This document shows, one piece after another, positions 12,665 through 26,700 of a stretch of DNA of 64,000 nt. This DNA comes from Cladopsammia gracilis. Its lineage: Eukaryota; Cnidaria; Anthozoa; Scleractinia; Dendrophylliidae. Every line of letters starts with the position of its first letter. Position 1 is the stretch's first letter. The position numbers were made by a program, and so were the translations under genes. The stretch spans positions 2,161,001-2,225,000 of the forward strand of contig JAJGOT010000021.1 of the NCBI GenBank assembly GCA_022457155.1, written 5' to 3'. The notes under the pieces were generated by a model that searched no databases, was not told the origin of the DNA, and saw nothing but the letters and a program-made list of their open reading frames with translations.

Positions 12665-13244
12665 AAGTGAAATTTTCAGGCCCCCCATTTTTGGACTATA
12701 GATATAATATATATACATAGCCCAAGCCTAACAGCGTCGCACTTTGAACAAGCTTAACTAAGGTGAAACTTAACTAAGGTGAAACTTAACTAAGGTGAAA
12801 GGTTGGAAGCACAAGAATTAAGATTGACGAATGGGCTATTTTCAATTTTAGCAATTCTCAAAAACAGTATTACGCGACCGTCTGCACAGTAGATTTTTAT
12901 AGACCATACAAAAGTTCACAAAAACAACTTTTCTCTGTCTAGAATAACTAGTACCACTAGTTTCCGAATAAAATACAGTTTATGTTTGTCAAAAATTGCC
13001 CAAGAAACTGATTTGAAAATCAAAAATTGCAAAAATACACAAACATATTTGCATAAGGCGATGCGAGTGAAGATAGAACTGTACTATAAAATCAAAGTCT
13101 TGTTTTGTTTACATAAAATCGCTTTTCAATCTATCTAATGAATGAACAAACACATAAAAATGGACAACACAATCTTCTTTCGAAAAAATTTATTCAAATC
13201 TCCATTAGTTTACGTTTAAAAGCAAAACGCGTACCATTTAATTA

Positions 13245-13880
13245 TAGCTCATCGAGTTTAAGCTTTCTTCGATGAAATTCAAGAGATCGATACAACTGAA
13301 TTTAAGCACGTTTTAAAATCAATTCTCCAAAACTAACAATAATACTAATAAAAAGTCACTCACAGATTGATATCAATATAAATTATCATCGAAAACTGTA
13401 ATCTGTTTTACCTTTAAGTTCCTAGCTTGCTTGGAAATTCAAATCTCCGCTTCTGGTTCTGAAATCCGTAGAAAACAAAGATCTCCCGCATTGATAAAAA
13501 CGTAATACATGAAGTTCCTCGAAGCAAGATTTTATCCCTGAAAGCTCGTCTTTTTCCACTAAAGCGGCTTCTGAGTATTCCTTAATTAGTATCCCTGTCT
13601 TGAGTAGCAAACCGCGAAAAAATGCAGGAAAATAACGACTTTAATTCTCCGCTAGACACAACAAAACAACTAAAGTGTTTCCCGAGCTCACGGCTGTGTG
13701 GCCGCGCGAAAAACAAAGCCTTGCTTTCAAGATCCCGGATGTTGTTCCAACACGGCGGGGGACCGGCGGGCGGACGGACACGTGCCAGCGAAACATTCCG
13801 CTAGCCATGACCATGAAAAATGACGGCGATAGGTTCTATGAGTATGGAGCTGCGCAGCCAGGCCTTCGGCCTGGCAAGTG
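13245..13880 (-). mobile_element. Inverted element pair, right copy
   Basis: It is the reverse-oriented relative of 2770-3560; see that entry for shared blocks. Small indels and substitutions throughout show that it is an old copy. Confidence 0.7.
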
Positions 13881-14149
13881 CTCCGCTATTATGTGCCACA
13901 TAAGAAATTAAAGTAGCCTTTTTCACAGGTTTTCTGTGACCTTATATAAATGTATACCAAATGAGTTTTGTATACACCACTGTTGAGGGCCATAAGCAGA
14001 CAAGGTTATACAGAATCCCGAATCCCATTCAAGCCTGTATTTTTTTTCAGGTTGCTTTTTTTGATAGCACAATTGCGAGGATCACAAATTTCACTCATGT
14101 AAATCCAAAGTTCACATATATGATTTTCATTATATTCATATTTTTATAT

Positions 14150-14301
14150 AGCTATTTCAATTAACATTGTCGGATCCTAAACCTCAAAGCCAAGACCGCA
14201 AGGTAGTATGGGTAGTAATGAATAGCTATACAACCTTACTACCATACTACCTTGCGGTCTTGGCTTTCAGCTTTCATCCGACAATGTTAATTGAAATAGC
14301 T
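14150..14301. mobile_element. Foldback MITE 50 nt before the first coding exon of GTF3C2
   Basis: The left arm starts AGCTATTTCAATTAACATTG and the right arm ends with its complement. The inner arms share CAAGACCGCAAGGTAGTATG. It ends just upstream of the acceptor at 14351. Confidence 0.85.
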
Positions 14302-14351
14302 GTATGCAGAATCAGTTATTAAACTTACATTTTCTTTTATAATTTTTGAAG

Positions 14352-14381
14352 ATCATGGCTTTATAGATACTCTACTTTGCC
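14352..14381 (+). other. GTF3C2: 5' untranslated part of the first coding exon of GTF3C2
   Basis: An AG follows a T-rich tract (TTTTATAATTTTTGAAG) at 14351, so an upstream non-coding exon is likely. Between here and the start there is a two-codon upstream ATG frame (ATGGCTTTATAG), and a TAG in frame with the main ATG, which fixes Met at 14382 as the first possible start in this exon. Confidence 0.5.
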
Positions 14382-14701
14382 ATGTCACTGACAAGAGATT
14401 CAGAAGATGTGACAGTACAAATAGACTTGGCTGAGCTAAAGGAAGAACTGTCCAAGAATGGGATCGTTATCTGCCCCACGTATGGCTGCAATCAAGACTT
14501 CAAATCTCTTTGGGGACTAAAATACCACCTGAAGCAAGGCAACCACCAAGTGACAGGAGAAAGGAGGTTTAAGTGTGAGCAGTGCAACTTGTTGTTTCAG
14601 TCACGGGTTAATTTGCGACAGCACAGAATTACTGAGCATTCAGGAAGTGAAAGTGGAAGTCCCTTGTCAAGTCCTCTATCAAGTCCTTTATCAAGTCCAA
14701 G
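14382..14701 (+). CDS. GTF3C2: GTF3C2 exon 1: first C2H2 finger pair
   Basis: Residues 1-107. Finger 1 uses C31, C36 (C-x4-C), then H49 and H55. Finger 2 is canonical: C65, C68, H81, H86. An 11-residue linker with TGERRF precedes finger 2. The exon ends in a Ser-Pro repeat, [11 protein letters not shown], likely a flexible and possibly phosphorylated linker. Donor AAG-GTTAGT. Confidence 0.82.
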
Positions 14702-17700
14702 GTTAGTCAGTTCACCCAAATATACTAATTAACAGTAGAATCTTGATAACCATAAAGGGAAAGAGAATAGTGCTTTGACTGAGGGTCATTTGTTAATAAG
14801 TGCCCCTTTCTAATACCCCCTCTCCCCCCTTGATTGTTGTTTTTAGTACCCCTTATTCTGATGAGTGCTACATTGAGCATGGTTGCTAAGATCAACCAGT
14901 GTTATTAAAGTGCAACTAACCCCAATTTTTTTCTTTCGCTAAATAAAATCTCCTGTTTGTCCTGATTACTTGATGTGTGAAAAAAATATCGGAATTGATA
15001 AAATCCCCGTGTTTCTATGCTGTTTGAAGTTAGGTGCTTTTGCCCCATTACGGTGCATTTGTGGGAGCTGGGTATGAACTTTGCTGTAACGTCATCCAAG
15101 AAACCATTTGCTGCGTTCTCATAAGCATATCACCACGAAGCGACAAAGGAGAAGGCATTTTAACGCGAATGGCACTCAAAAGCCAAAAAAAGGGATTTTG
15201 TGTGCTCCGATGCCTTCTTTGTGTTTGCCCACAGTTCCTTTGCACTTCGCATAAAATCAATCTCCTTTGATGACATCACAAGACGTCAAAGCAAAACTCG
15301 GACCCATTCTTCACATTGCTCGGTACTGGCCAAAAGAACTGCCAAAATTTGAAACTTTAAAAAAACTATAAAAAACCAAGGAAAAATGCTACCGTAACAA
15401 TTTTTTTCACACAGGTAATCAGGAAACATTATTGGGGGTTAGCTGCACTTTAAGCTTCCTTTAACTGGCCATATTGCCGAATTACAAAAAATCTGGTTAT
15501 TTCCATTTGAGAGCACAGTTACTTCAAACACAAGATCTGACTTCTTCAATTTTTTTTACGATTGCTAGGTTGGTTGTTTTAGCTTGAAATAATCCCAGTA
15601 CAACAGCATTTTCCAGTGTCCTTGTTCCCAAGACTCTCAGTTGCATGTTAATTGTTCTGACTATGCTGATTGTACTGTTCCTGTTATTGTTCATTAAAAA
15701 AGCTTTTTCATGCTTGCATGTCTGTCGAAAAAATGATAAGTGCCCTCTCCTTAATAGGCACCCCGTCTCCAATAACCTCCCTTCGGCTACCAAAGTATTA
15801 GGTACTCTGAGCAGGCGTAAATCAAATCATTGTGGTACTATTATACAGGGCTTGGAATTAAAAAAATTCTCAATCGCAATTTGCGAGTAATTTGCGAGTA
15901 AATTTAGTCACAAGTTCGAAAATTTTAGTTGCAAAAAACTACCTTATTCTTACTAATTTTCGTGCATACTAAATTTTGCGAAAATTAAGGAGCAGTATTT
16001 CACGAGTATAAATTTTCGCGATGCCAGGAAAAATTTAAACAAAAGTGAATTTAATTTCATGATTTTTCCATTTCTTTAATCCCAACACAAAATAGCTATA
16101 AAGAAATATCAAGAGTTACGCGCTTTTTCCTTTTAAGAGGTGACGTCCTCAAGGTCGCAATTTTAATTTTCTTGCTCTCTTTTTTTCACGTGTATTAATT
16201 TTCGCGATTTTTTCCAAAACACGAAAATCGTGAAATTTAGTATGCACAAAATTTAGTGAGAATTCTAAGAACTACAACCAGAACCGGAAATGAGAAATTT
16301 TTATTTTGTATTAATAGTTATTAATGATAATATATAATCGCGTTCGAAGAACGCAATTCTAATTTGGTTCGTGTTGGTTTTCCTGTGGTTTACATGCAGT
16401 AAAATTTTAGATTTTTTGGTAGACTGTCTTCCAAATGGCTGCCCCTATTGGTTTTTTCAGGGGCTCATTTCCGCCAGAAGTTCCTTCGAACGCGTCTCCA
16501 TGATCTCCGATTACTGCTAGTACTATTTAATATTAATGCTGTGCTGGTTCCATAATAGTACTAGTACAGTGATTATACTGTTTTGTTCTTGTAGTAAAAA
16601 TTCATAATTAACTCATTTTTGAATTTGATTTATGTCACTCTGCAGCTCAAAAGAGAAAGAGACATTTCACTTTGCATCCCTTTTAAGCGCAACAAAGGAC
16701 CAGACCACACAAGTAAAGCAGGAAAATGAAGATGGCAATAATTCATGCAGAGGAGTGAACTTAGGCCATGAGTTTTCAGTTGATGAATCAGGCTCAAGGA
16801 CTCCTAGTGAATTCAATGAGAGAGCGCACTCAGCCTCAGAGAAAAGCAACAAGTCGAGCGATTCTGGATTAGAGGATAGAACTGCCATACATGATGAGAA
16901 TTGTGGTAAAACTATAGGAGCAGCAAAAAGGAAGAGAGGACGGCCCCGGAAAACAGGAAATGGTGAAAACTCTGATAATACTACAAGCCAAACATCTCAC
17001 GTAGCTTTTAACAGTTTTCTACCTGATCAGCTTGGTGAAATTTCATCTCCATCTCAGGCTAAAATTAAAAATTCAAAGAAGACTTCTCCAAGTTCTGTAA
17101 CAGCTAGGAGAACTTCCACCAGGGTAAGAACGCCAAGAAAAATTTTCTATGTTGATGTGGATACGGCAAAAAAGGAAAGTTTGAGCAGTTCTTCAAAACA
17201 AAGAGGTATAAAGAGAAAAGGTAGTAAAGGAAACAAAAGTGGACGAGAAAATGAAACTGGTTCCTCGAAGGAGAAGACTCCAAAGAAACGAGGGAGAAAA
17301 CCTAAACAAACTGATGGTAAAAATGATAATAATATCTCTGTACAAGATTGTGATTATGATACGAATGTTAGCGAAACAAGGGGTGAGAAAAATGGACGAG
17401 GTAATATAGATGGTGATAATGTCCATTTAATTAAGATTGGGGATGATGTTGAGAACGGTGAGGTGCAAGAAGAAAATGCGGATAATGGATGTCATGATGA
17501 TGACAGTGGTGACGAGGACGATGATAATAATGACGATGATGGTGATGATGATGATGATGATGAGGATGAGAATGACGTTGAGGATGACAATAATGATGAT
17601 GACGACGATGATGAGATAGATGGGTCTCCCAAACCAACAAAGAGAAAGAGAAAGAAACAACTGGAAAAGAAAGAAAGTAAGTTATGGATGGATTATTCTG

Positions 17701-20700
17701 ATGGAATAAACTTTATTAATTGACACACTGATGAAGGGCTTAATGCCCGAAATGTTTGTTGAACTCAATCACTATCATGACACTTTTTACAATTTTTCAT
17801 TTATTTTTCATTAATTGTTTTCTTTTTTCAAGTTTTTAACACATTTTATTTTAAACTTTATCCAGGTAGTTTAAGTCAGACATTTAAAAACGTAGTTAAA
17901 CTAAACAACATTTAAACATGTTAAACTGTTGGTGTGAATGGGGCTTAATGTAGTTGTTTCCCTCAAAATCTGGTCAGACACTTCAAAGACCCACCTTCAC
18001 CTGGAATGTGGTCCAGGTTTGAGCAGCCGTTAGTGGGGAGGAGCGTTGCGTGACAAGACAAAGAACGGCTGCGTGGGAGACTAGGCTTTATAAAGTCTAT
18101 GAGAAGTTTAAATTAATTTATAAACAAACATTTTGTTCATAGGTAATAAAAATCGAACAACTGCCAAGAAAAAACAAGGAAGAAAAAAGGTAGGTAATCA
18201 CCTGTAAGTTGTGGTTTAAAGGAGCTACAATGTATGTCACAATGACTTTTAGGTTTTTGGGTCAAACTGCCCCAAATAATTAAGTACCTTTGCCGTACAT
18301 GGAATGCTTGTACACTCTAGAACACTAAGAGGAAGATATCAAAAGAATTTTAGTAGAGAAAATAAACCATAATCAGAGTTTCAGTGAGTTTTCCAAGACA
18401 CTAGCAATAAACTTGAAAAAAATTAGCCCAATTTTACTCTTAGAGCACTTCTAGTAGAATAATTTGATAATTTGAATAATTTGATACAAAACTGGACCAT
18501 TTATTTTTGGGTTTTCACTGATATAAATGATGTCTTTTGGCTTTTTAATGTAACACTAAAAATGGTGGCATACTGTAGCCCCTTTAAGCATTGATCAAGC
18601 CTATATAAGGGAACTGACATGTCTGCCCCCTTTGAAGTGCATTGTAAGAAGGGAATCCCATTCAATAATGTTAGATCCATGCTCAAAGTACAAGTAATGG
18701 TCCCACGAGAGTAGAAGGCTACAGAGAATATTTTACCTGCTGTAATTATATATATATATACATATATATAGTGTGATTCACAGACTGAACACCTCAGCCT
18801 CTGTAAAATTATAGGCTCACTCGATCCATATTTAATCCCCCATGTGTCTGATTTTTTTCCATTCCTACCACATGTAAATGTGCCAGCAATTTTGCCGCCT
18901 ACAATCAATATTATTTGCTGTCTTCTTCACACTGGAGTTCACAATTAAATCATAACTTAACAAAAAATTAATACGTCTCTAGCTGTTACTGCCTACTATC
19001 TACTTCTGTTACCCTGCCTACCACTACAAAACATTCTCACAGGGCTGCATGTAGACTGTACCTCTTACATGTACCACCTTTGCCGGTTGCCTTTTCTATG
19101 ATTAATCGATAGCTTTTTTCAGAAATTATTGTGTTAATAATTGATAAAAATGGTAAAAGTAAATTATAATAATCATGATATTAAATGTAAGTTTTTTTTT
19201 CCACAGCTGTCACCTCCTACAGAGGTAGGTAATCATCATTGTAAGAGACCAAAAATGAAGATCTTGTATAATTACGTGTACATTTTAGTGAAAGATCTGG
19301 AAAGATGATTAATTTTTTCTTGTAATAATTTTATATTAATTTTTTTAGTTACTAACTAACTTGAAAATCTTCTCTATGTCATTGTGTACATCACTTTAAT
19401 AATGGCCAGGGGCAGTCTCAAGGCTTGATGCACTATAAGCAATGTATGGTGTGGTTAGATTGCAAGAAAATAGGCATACTTAGCACATTTGGTTACTTTC
19501 TCAATCTCGTTAGAGAAATGTTTTATTAATAAGTGCTGTCTTTCTTATAAGTAGAAATTAAATATTAAAATATTGGACAGGTCTGCCTGCAAAATGAAAA
19601 TAATAATAATAATAATAATAATAATAATTTACTAGGTATTTATAATTATTGTGCAGGCTGCGTGGATTATGATCGCCTGCGCATTACATGTACAATATCA
19701 GCAATTTGTAATAAACGGCAATTTGTAAAATGTCAATTTGCAATTTGTAATAAAAGGCATGTGCCTGTGAGAAGACGGAAGCGGTGAATTGTTTCCCAAT
19801 TTTAGACACTCCCATAAGGGCTACCCATGAGACGATGCCCTTAATTCATGCCATTTACATGTATTAAGTTATAATATAATTATAAATATTTTTTGTTACC
19901 ATGTACAAGTTTTCCTATTTCTTTTCAGAGAGATTTTTTATTGTGCAGTTCCAGAAAATGTCCATACTCCCCCCACGGAAGGTTTTTTGTTTAGCACCCC
20001 CCGTCCCCCCAGGAAATTCCAGTTTAGCTTCATACTTTGCTTCTAAAATGTTGGCTTTTAAGATCCCCCTCCCCCTAGGAATTTCCAATGACCTTCCATG
20101 GGGTGGGTGTGGATTTTTTCTGGAACTACACAATGCACAATGATTCTTATAATTTATATACCTACACATGAAGTAGGGACTGAAGGGGGATTTTGTTTTT
20201 GGGCAGCAAAAAACTAATCTAATGAAGTGCAATCTTAAAGTCATTTGCCCAGCCCGCCATTGTTATGATAACTATTAGATTTAATTAGAACTAGGGAACG
20301 AACAAATTATAATTTAAGATCATCGTCACAGCTACTACTACAACCTTTTTTATAATGCCACAAAAACAAAAAAGACATTGGGAGACAGAGCATTTCAAGT
20401 GGCGTCTCCGGGACTGTGGAACGGTCTCCCAAATGACATTAGAAATGCTAAGACAATGGACGTTTTTAAGTCCTTAGTGAAAACTCATCTTTTTAGGAAA
20501 GCGTATGCTTGTTATTTTTAGAATTTTATATTTTGACTCTGTGTAATTTTTAGCCTATATATTAGATATGGTTTGGATAGTTTTATTATATTAGATTTAT
20601 TATTTTTACTATTATTTTAATGTAATTTGTAAGGCGCATTTGAATATATTCATATAGATATTTGCGCCGAATAAGTAATAAATTATTATAATATTATTAT

Positions 20701-23700
20701 TATAACTAAGTTTTTTAACCCCAGTATTAATGAATATTTAAGAATTATTAATTTTTAATTATTATGTTATGATAATTATATCTTCAAGAGATGTTTGTAT
20801 TTTTAAATGAACTTTTTAATGATTATCATCTGCTTAGGCTGTGTTGCTGAAGAGGCGTCTAAAAGCAGGAAAGAAGTTGAATTGTATTAATAAAGGCTGT
20901 TGTGCAAAATTCACCACGGCACTTGGATATCAGACGCACGTGAAAACATGTGGTGTAAAGGAAGAGGAAAGAGAGAAATTTACCTGTGAGATATGTGGCA
21001 AGGAATACAAGTCCATGCCAGGACTGGCATATCATATGAAAGCCAAACATATTGAGGTGCGCCTGTCTAGTCATACAGTACTTATCAAATACATGTCTGA
21101 CGTGTATAACTAACAAGGGTTTGTGGCAAAACCACTTACATCAAAAATTGACATTTTTAATGCTACATGTAGCAAGTAGTCCTTTGTGCTTCACAGCCTG
21201 GTTGCATTGTTTGCCCACAGTTCCCACTGGGTGGCTCCAAGCTTTAACCTTTTTTTAGTGAGACACAAGATGTGGAGCCGTCCATACAGTTGAACTACTC
21301 ATAAGGATCAACCACCCAAAATGCAAAGCCATGGTGGTCGCTTGCGGAAGGTGGTTGCTTACGAGATGGGTCAGACCACAGAGTCTTAACTCTGAATCAT
21401 ATGAACCTGTAGTAATATCAATGTATAAACCACAGGGGTCTTAACTTTGAATCATATGAACCTGTAGTAATAACAATGTACAAACCATAGGGGTCTTAAC
21501 TTTGAATCATATGAACCAGTCAGTAGTAATTTCAGTGTACAAACCACAGGGCGCTTAACTTTGAATCATATGAACCTGTACAACAACAACAACAACAATG
21601 ATTTATTTTTCAAATAATAAAACAAAATATAGTAGCCACCCGCAAATAACTAGAGTTAATCGTGGTGGGTTGCTACGCACTAAACAGTAACAGAAGCTCA
21701 CTATAAAATAGATGGCTTCCTTGTATAGTCATTAAAAAATGCTGTTAAATGTATTCAGTACTGTAATAGCAAGATACTTTTTGATTTCTTGTGGGTCTGT
21801 GTGATTCCTTCCTGAGAAAAGAATTGTTTTGGGGGATTTAAACAAGTACCCATTATTTCCCTATTAGCAGCTAATATTAATAATAGTTGAAGATGGTCAT
21901 CAACTGAACTAAATGATAATAAAACAAATTTTCACCTTGTTTTCTCCTTAGAGTGAACCTGTTGGTAATGATCACCCGGAAGAGATGAATGAAGTATGTA
22001 CATGTACTAATACATTGACGGTGATTGTGTTACCCTTATGAAACCCATTAACTCCCAAGAGTGCCAAACATCCAAAATTCAAGTAAAATCCCAAATTTTA
22101 TTTTGATAAAATAATTAATATTGATAAATGAATGGTACAATGCAAAAGTACTGCCAAAGAGGTTTCATTTGAACAGTCACATTATAGCCCTGGTTTCGTC
22201 GAGACAATTAAAAGTTATAACTGCACAACATATTGTCTGAATTGACTCTGGGAGTGAAGCAAATACCGAACAATGATTAGCAACTGCAGCAGCTACATGT
22301 AACACAACCTTGTTTGTGGTATCTATTTTTCACTAGGAAGCTACAGAGCCTGAAATGACACCGAGTGGAAGGGCGAGACGAAAGGCAGCATCCAGGTTGG
22401 GAAACCTTGCTACACATTTAAATTCAATTACAAATTAGAGCATTCTTTGTTCCAGCTGCTTATTTTAAAAGAACTGTTCATCAGGAGCAAGCAATGAATC
22501 ATTGTCTCAAGATTTTGTAACAATGGAAAATTTAATGCGATTGCCTTTTTTTGGATGGACAAAGAAAATGTCATTTAGGGTCAGCTAGGATTTTGGGAAA
22601 GCTGAAAGCAGCTAAAAAAGAATGGTGAAAGCAACTACAAATTCAGGGATATTCCTGTCCCTAAAATTTTCTGCCATTAAAATATTCACAGGGATAGAAA
22701 GTCCCATTTGGTCGTCCGAGACAAGGAGATTTTCGTGTTGGACAAGTAACTTGATTTCCAGCAAGGAAAACAAGTCGCTCGCTTGTGCTACCTACTCACT
22801 TAGAGCTCACCACTTTTTGGCAAGCCTAACATTTTGGTTTTCTAGGGCCCTGTCAAAAGTTCAACAACTGGCCACAGATCATGACCTTGTAAAAACTGAA
22901 AAGTCACCCAAGAAAGATCAACTAACAAAGAAAAATAAGACAATGAAGAATGCTGAGCTTGACCAACTGATAACCACACTCAAAGGACGAGAGGTTTCTA
23001 AGGAACAGGAAGACAGATGGACGGAGACACTGAAGGCTGAGTTGAATGTTCCATGCCCCTGTAAGGTACATGTACATTGTAATCATCTTAGTTTCAATGA
23101 CTTTTGAAGTAATACAATGTATATCAAATGCAAGGAAGTTAGTATGAGACGGTGTTTATTATTCGACTGTGACGTCATTTTACCTTATAAGGGAAAGAGA
23201 ACAAGCAAAATCCCAGCATATTACACAGTAGATTGCCGTATTACACAGTAGCATCTCGGTTCACAAGCTGTTTTAATACAAGAATTTCAGTCGAATAATA
23301 AATCCCTTATTCAATGGTTTAACAGATAATACGTGCGGACATTTTACTCATTGCTCGCATTTTTTCTTGCCCCTGCGGGGCTCGAAAAAATACTACGCAA
23401 CTCGTAAAATATTCACGCGTATTATCTGTTAAACCATCGAATAAGGGGTATTTCATCAGGATTTTCAAACACCAAGAAGTGCATTGAAAAACAAGGTGCA
23501 GCCATTTTTTTTCTTTAAATTGGATTTGAGGTGTTTGGATACCTGTTGAAACACTCTTTCGAGGGTTTGATATAATATTAGCTTCTCAAAAATACAGAGA
23601 AAGTAAAGGAATATAATTGCCAAAATCTATACCAATTAACCCTTTAACTCCCAGAATGAATTATGGAGACATTTAGTGCAGTTCGAACCTTTTGTCTGTG

Positions 23701-26700
23701 GTGTGACCATTTAAATGAAACCTCTTCAGCAGTACCTTTGCATGGTACCAGACTAACTTTTCAGTCTGTGGACGAAATCCTATGGTGTGACCATTCAAAT
23801 AAAACCTCTTCAGCAGTACTTTTGCATGGTACCTTTGTTCTAACTTTTCAGTCTGTGGACGAAATCCTATGGTGTGACCATTCAAATGAAACCTCTTCAG
23901 CAGTACTTTTGCATGGTACCATTTGTTGTAACTTTTCAGTCTGTTGATGAAATCCTATGGTGTAATCCGTCGAAATTTTCTGTGAATTTTGGTCATCCTT
24001 CGCTTTGTTTGGACTAACTATAGTATGTGATTATTGAAGTAAATGTGAGTGTTTTTTTAACCAATAAAATTGGTAAGAAAGCGAATAAAACATTTTAATC
24101 TGTGCACATGCTCCGAACCATGAAACCATCCCTTTAAATAGTTTAAAATTTAGTTACTTTCTATTCCTGTTCGTTCTTCCAATCTAACTGAATTGTTTAA
24201 CTGAAAATTTGTCTAATACTGGGAAGCTTTTATTTTTTATTTTTATATTTAGTAGTTTTCTTTTTTTTTTTTCAGGGATGTTCAGAGATATTTACATCTG
24301 TATCCAGTCTCAAAGAGCATTTGAAAACCTGCGAGAAAGCTTTCTCTTACAAGTGTCTGGCATGTAACAAGGTGTTTTTATTCCAGTCGTTTGCACGGAA
24401 TCACGTTAAATATTGGCATGTGGGATACACGGTAATTAGTATAATTATATTAAACTTTCTCACTATTTAGAATTCTAAATGTAATACAGTTTCATCCCCT
24501 ATCTCACGCTTCTCACTTTCTTGAATACCATATTTATTCTAATAAATACCCAGGGCATTTATTAAATTTTCCTGTTTTCATGGGGCGTTTATTAGATGGA
24601 GGCATTCATTTTATTCCTTTGCAGACTTCTGGACACAACACAACTTTATACTACATCCATTCCATAAAACGTAAAACTAAGTTTCATTCATGCACTGTAA
24701 AGAGTTATTTGTATTGGTCACATTTTTCAAGTAGGATTTGTGGGTAGGGGGCGACAGGGCATTTATTGGTGAGGGGCATTTATACGAAAGTTATGTGGTC
24801 CTCCCTGGCTAGTTAATGACCTATATACAGTCTGAACATGTGTGTCTTGATGGTTGATTCACTCACAATTTCCTCATAAAACCATAAATAAATAAAAAAA
24901 ACAAATAAATGACAGTTTCAGTGGAAATACACAAAGAGGCTCATACTTCCACTGTTCCTGGATTGAAATGAGTGGTTCCAGAAAAAAATCCATACCCACC
25001 CCATGGAAGGTCAGCGGAAATTCCTAGGGGGAGGGGGTCTTTGAAGCCAACATTTTAGACGCAAAGTGTGAAGTTAAACTGGAATTTCCTGAGGGGACAG
25101 GAGGTGCTAAACAAAAAACCGTCTGTGGAGGGAGTATGGATATTTTCTGGAACTGCACAATGGAACTTGCAAATGTTGGGTTTTGTGGAGGAGTACCAGA
25201 AGAAACACCTTCAGAGCAAGGATAAAAACCAACAACAAACTCAACCCAAATTTGGCATCACCTCCAGGATTCAAATCCAGGCCACATTGGTGGGAGGCGA
25301 CAATCACTGAAGTGACTCTGGCAAGTCACAGCGGTTTCAGACGATCCAAAGAACAAACAATAAGTGGTTGAAGAAAGTTCTGACTGAACACACATGAAAC
25401 TAGTGCCAGTGCAAAAAATTGCGGCAAACAAGCCAGGATTTGTTTTTGGTTTTAAGGGACATGACACTGTCTTGCCAAAATGACAAACGTTTGGTTATAT
25501 AATATAATATTCCAAGTTATATCGCATAATACCACAAATTGTACAACTTTATTGGATAAAAAGATTCTATAGAGCAAAACAGAAGCCGTTGTTTGGAGAT
25601 AAAGTGCGGGATTGCAAGGATGGAAGTGGATTACAGTTCATCAAATTTGATTTTGTGACAGGCGGTCGAGAAAACAAAATTGCCATTTGTGTACTGTGGA
25701 AGTTTAAAGGCCTACCTTCACCCAAAAGACGTTGCGGTCGTTTTTGTTTTGAAATGTTCCATTGTTCATACGCGTGATCTGGTTGGTTGCACGCTTGAAG
25801 CGTGAATTTTGTGTTGCACGAAATTCAGTACAGGAAGTGATAACGGCGCGCACAGCATTTTGGGTGAAGGTGGGCCTTTAACTTATTTTGTCTCATTTGT
25901 TAAATTAAATATTTCTTTGTTTTTAGAGTGATTTTACTTCAACTGTGAAATAGATAGTAGGATTTTACGCCGTAGTACTTCGTATCAGTTTCTATTATCC
26001 TCAAATATTAGAGCGATTACTGTTAACCGTGAAATAGTTAGTAGAATAGTACGCACTATTAGACAATAATTCCATTGTTTTCTTTTGTTTAATTTGGACT
26101 ATCACACACTACTTGTTAGATTGTGTTTCACGGGTTAACTATCCATCAAGGTCTAGCGCTAGTGTAATAGATAGTGATAGATAGTGTTACACACTAACTA
26201 ATAGTTTCTGTTTCACAGTTGAAGTAAAATCACTCTATCACTTTTGGCAATTTTTTCTTCGTATTTCAAGGAAATTATTATGAAGCAAGTGCAATACATG
26301 CATATCAGTTGGGATGGTGTCCCTTTAGCTTCCTTTTGGCTGTAACAGTTGTTTCAACCAAACACAAATCATTGTGATACAGAGCCAAAATAAACATGAA
26401 GTTTACCTTTCTTGTCTTTGCATTTAAAACTATGAACTACATTATGCTTTCATTCAATCCGCAGCCTGCAGGAAATGACATGTCTGATAGCAGCGATGTT
26501 GACTTTAAAGCAATCAGTTCAGAAGATAGCGAAGAGGATGAAGATGGTGTAGAAATTGAGGAGATAGAAGACAGCGGAAGTGACATGGGTGAAGATGTTA
26601 ATGAAGCAGATGAAATCTGTGTCTGGGACGACAGAAGAAAGAAGTACAGGAAATCAAGGAAGTCGAAAAGACCTGACCCAGCATATGCAAATACTGCACC

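Larger units (their letters stand above)
11532..14149. promoter_or_regulatory. Divergent intergenic region between the two genes
   Basis: About 2.8 kb separates the minus-strand start Met (11531) from the first coding exon of GTF3C2 (14382). The segment nearest 11531 up to about 11800 is the most GC-balanced part and is the likely shared promoter zone; no TATA box stands out. A candidate non-coding first exon of GTF3C2 could end at 11802 (ATTGAG then GTGGGT). The rest holds a tRNA-like B-box remnant near 11975 (GGTTCGAGTC), a foldback at 12527-12664, three copies of a 16-nt AACTTAACTAAGGTGA repeat near 12755-12800, and an inverted element at 13245-13880. Confidence 0.4.

Noticed and set aside
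16632..16645. ATG at 16632 as the start of the AT-hook protein
   Set aside because: It lies in the pyrimidine-rich acceptor region; the splice at 16645/16646 joins exon 1 in frame.
17427..17660. Open frames opposite the acidic tract (I/V-rich and H-rich)
   Set aside because: Mirror of the GAT/GAC repeat in GTF3C2 exon 2; no independent start or splice context.
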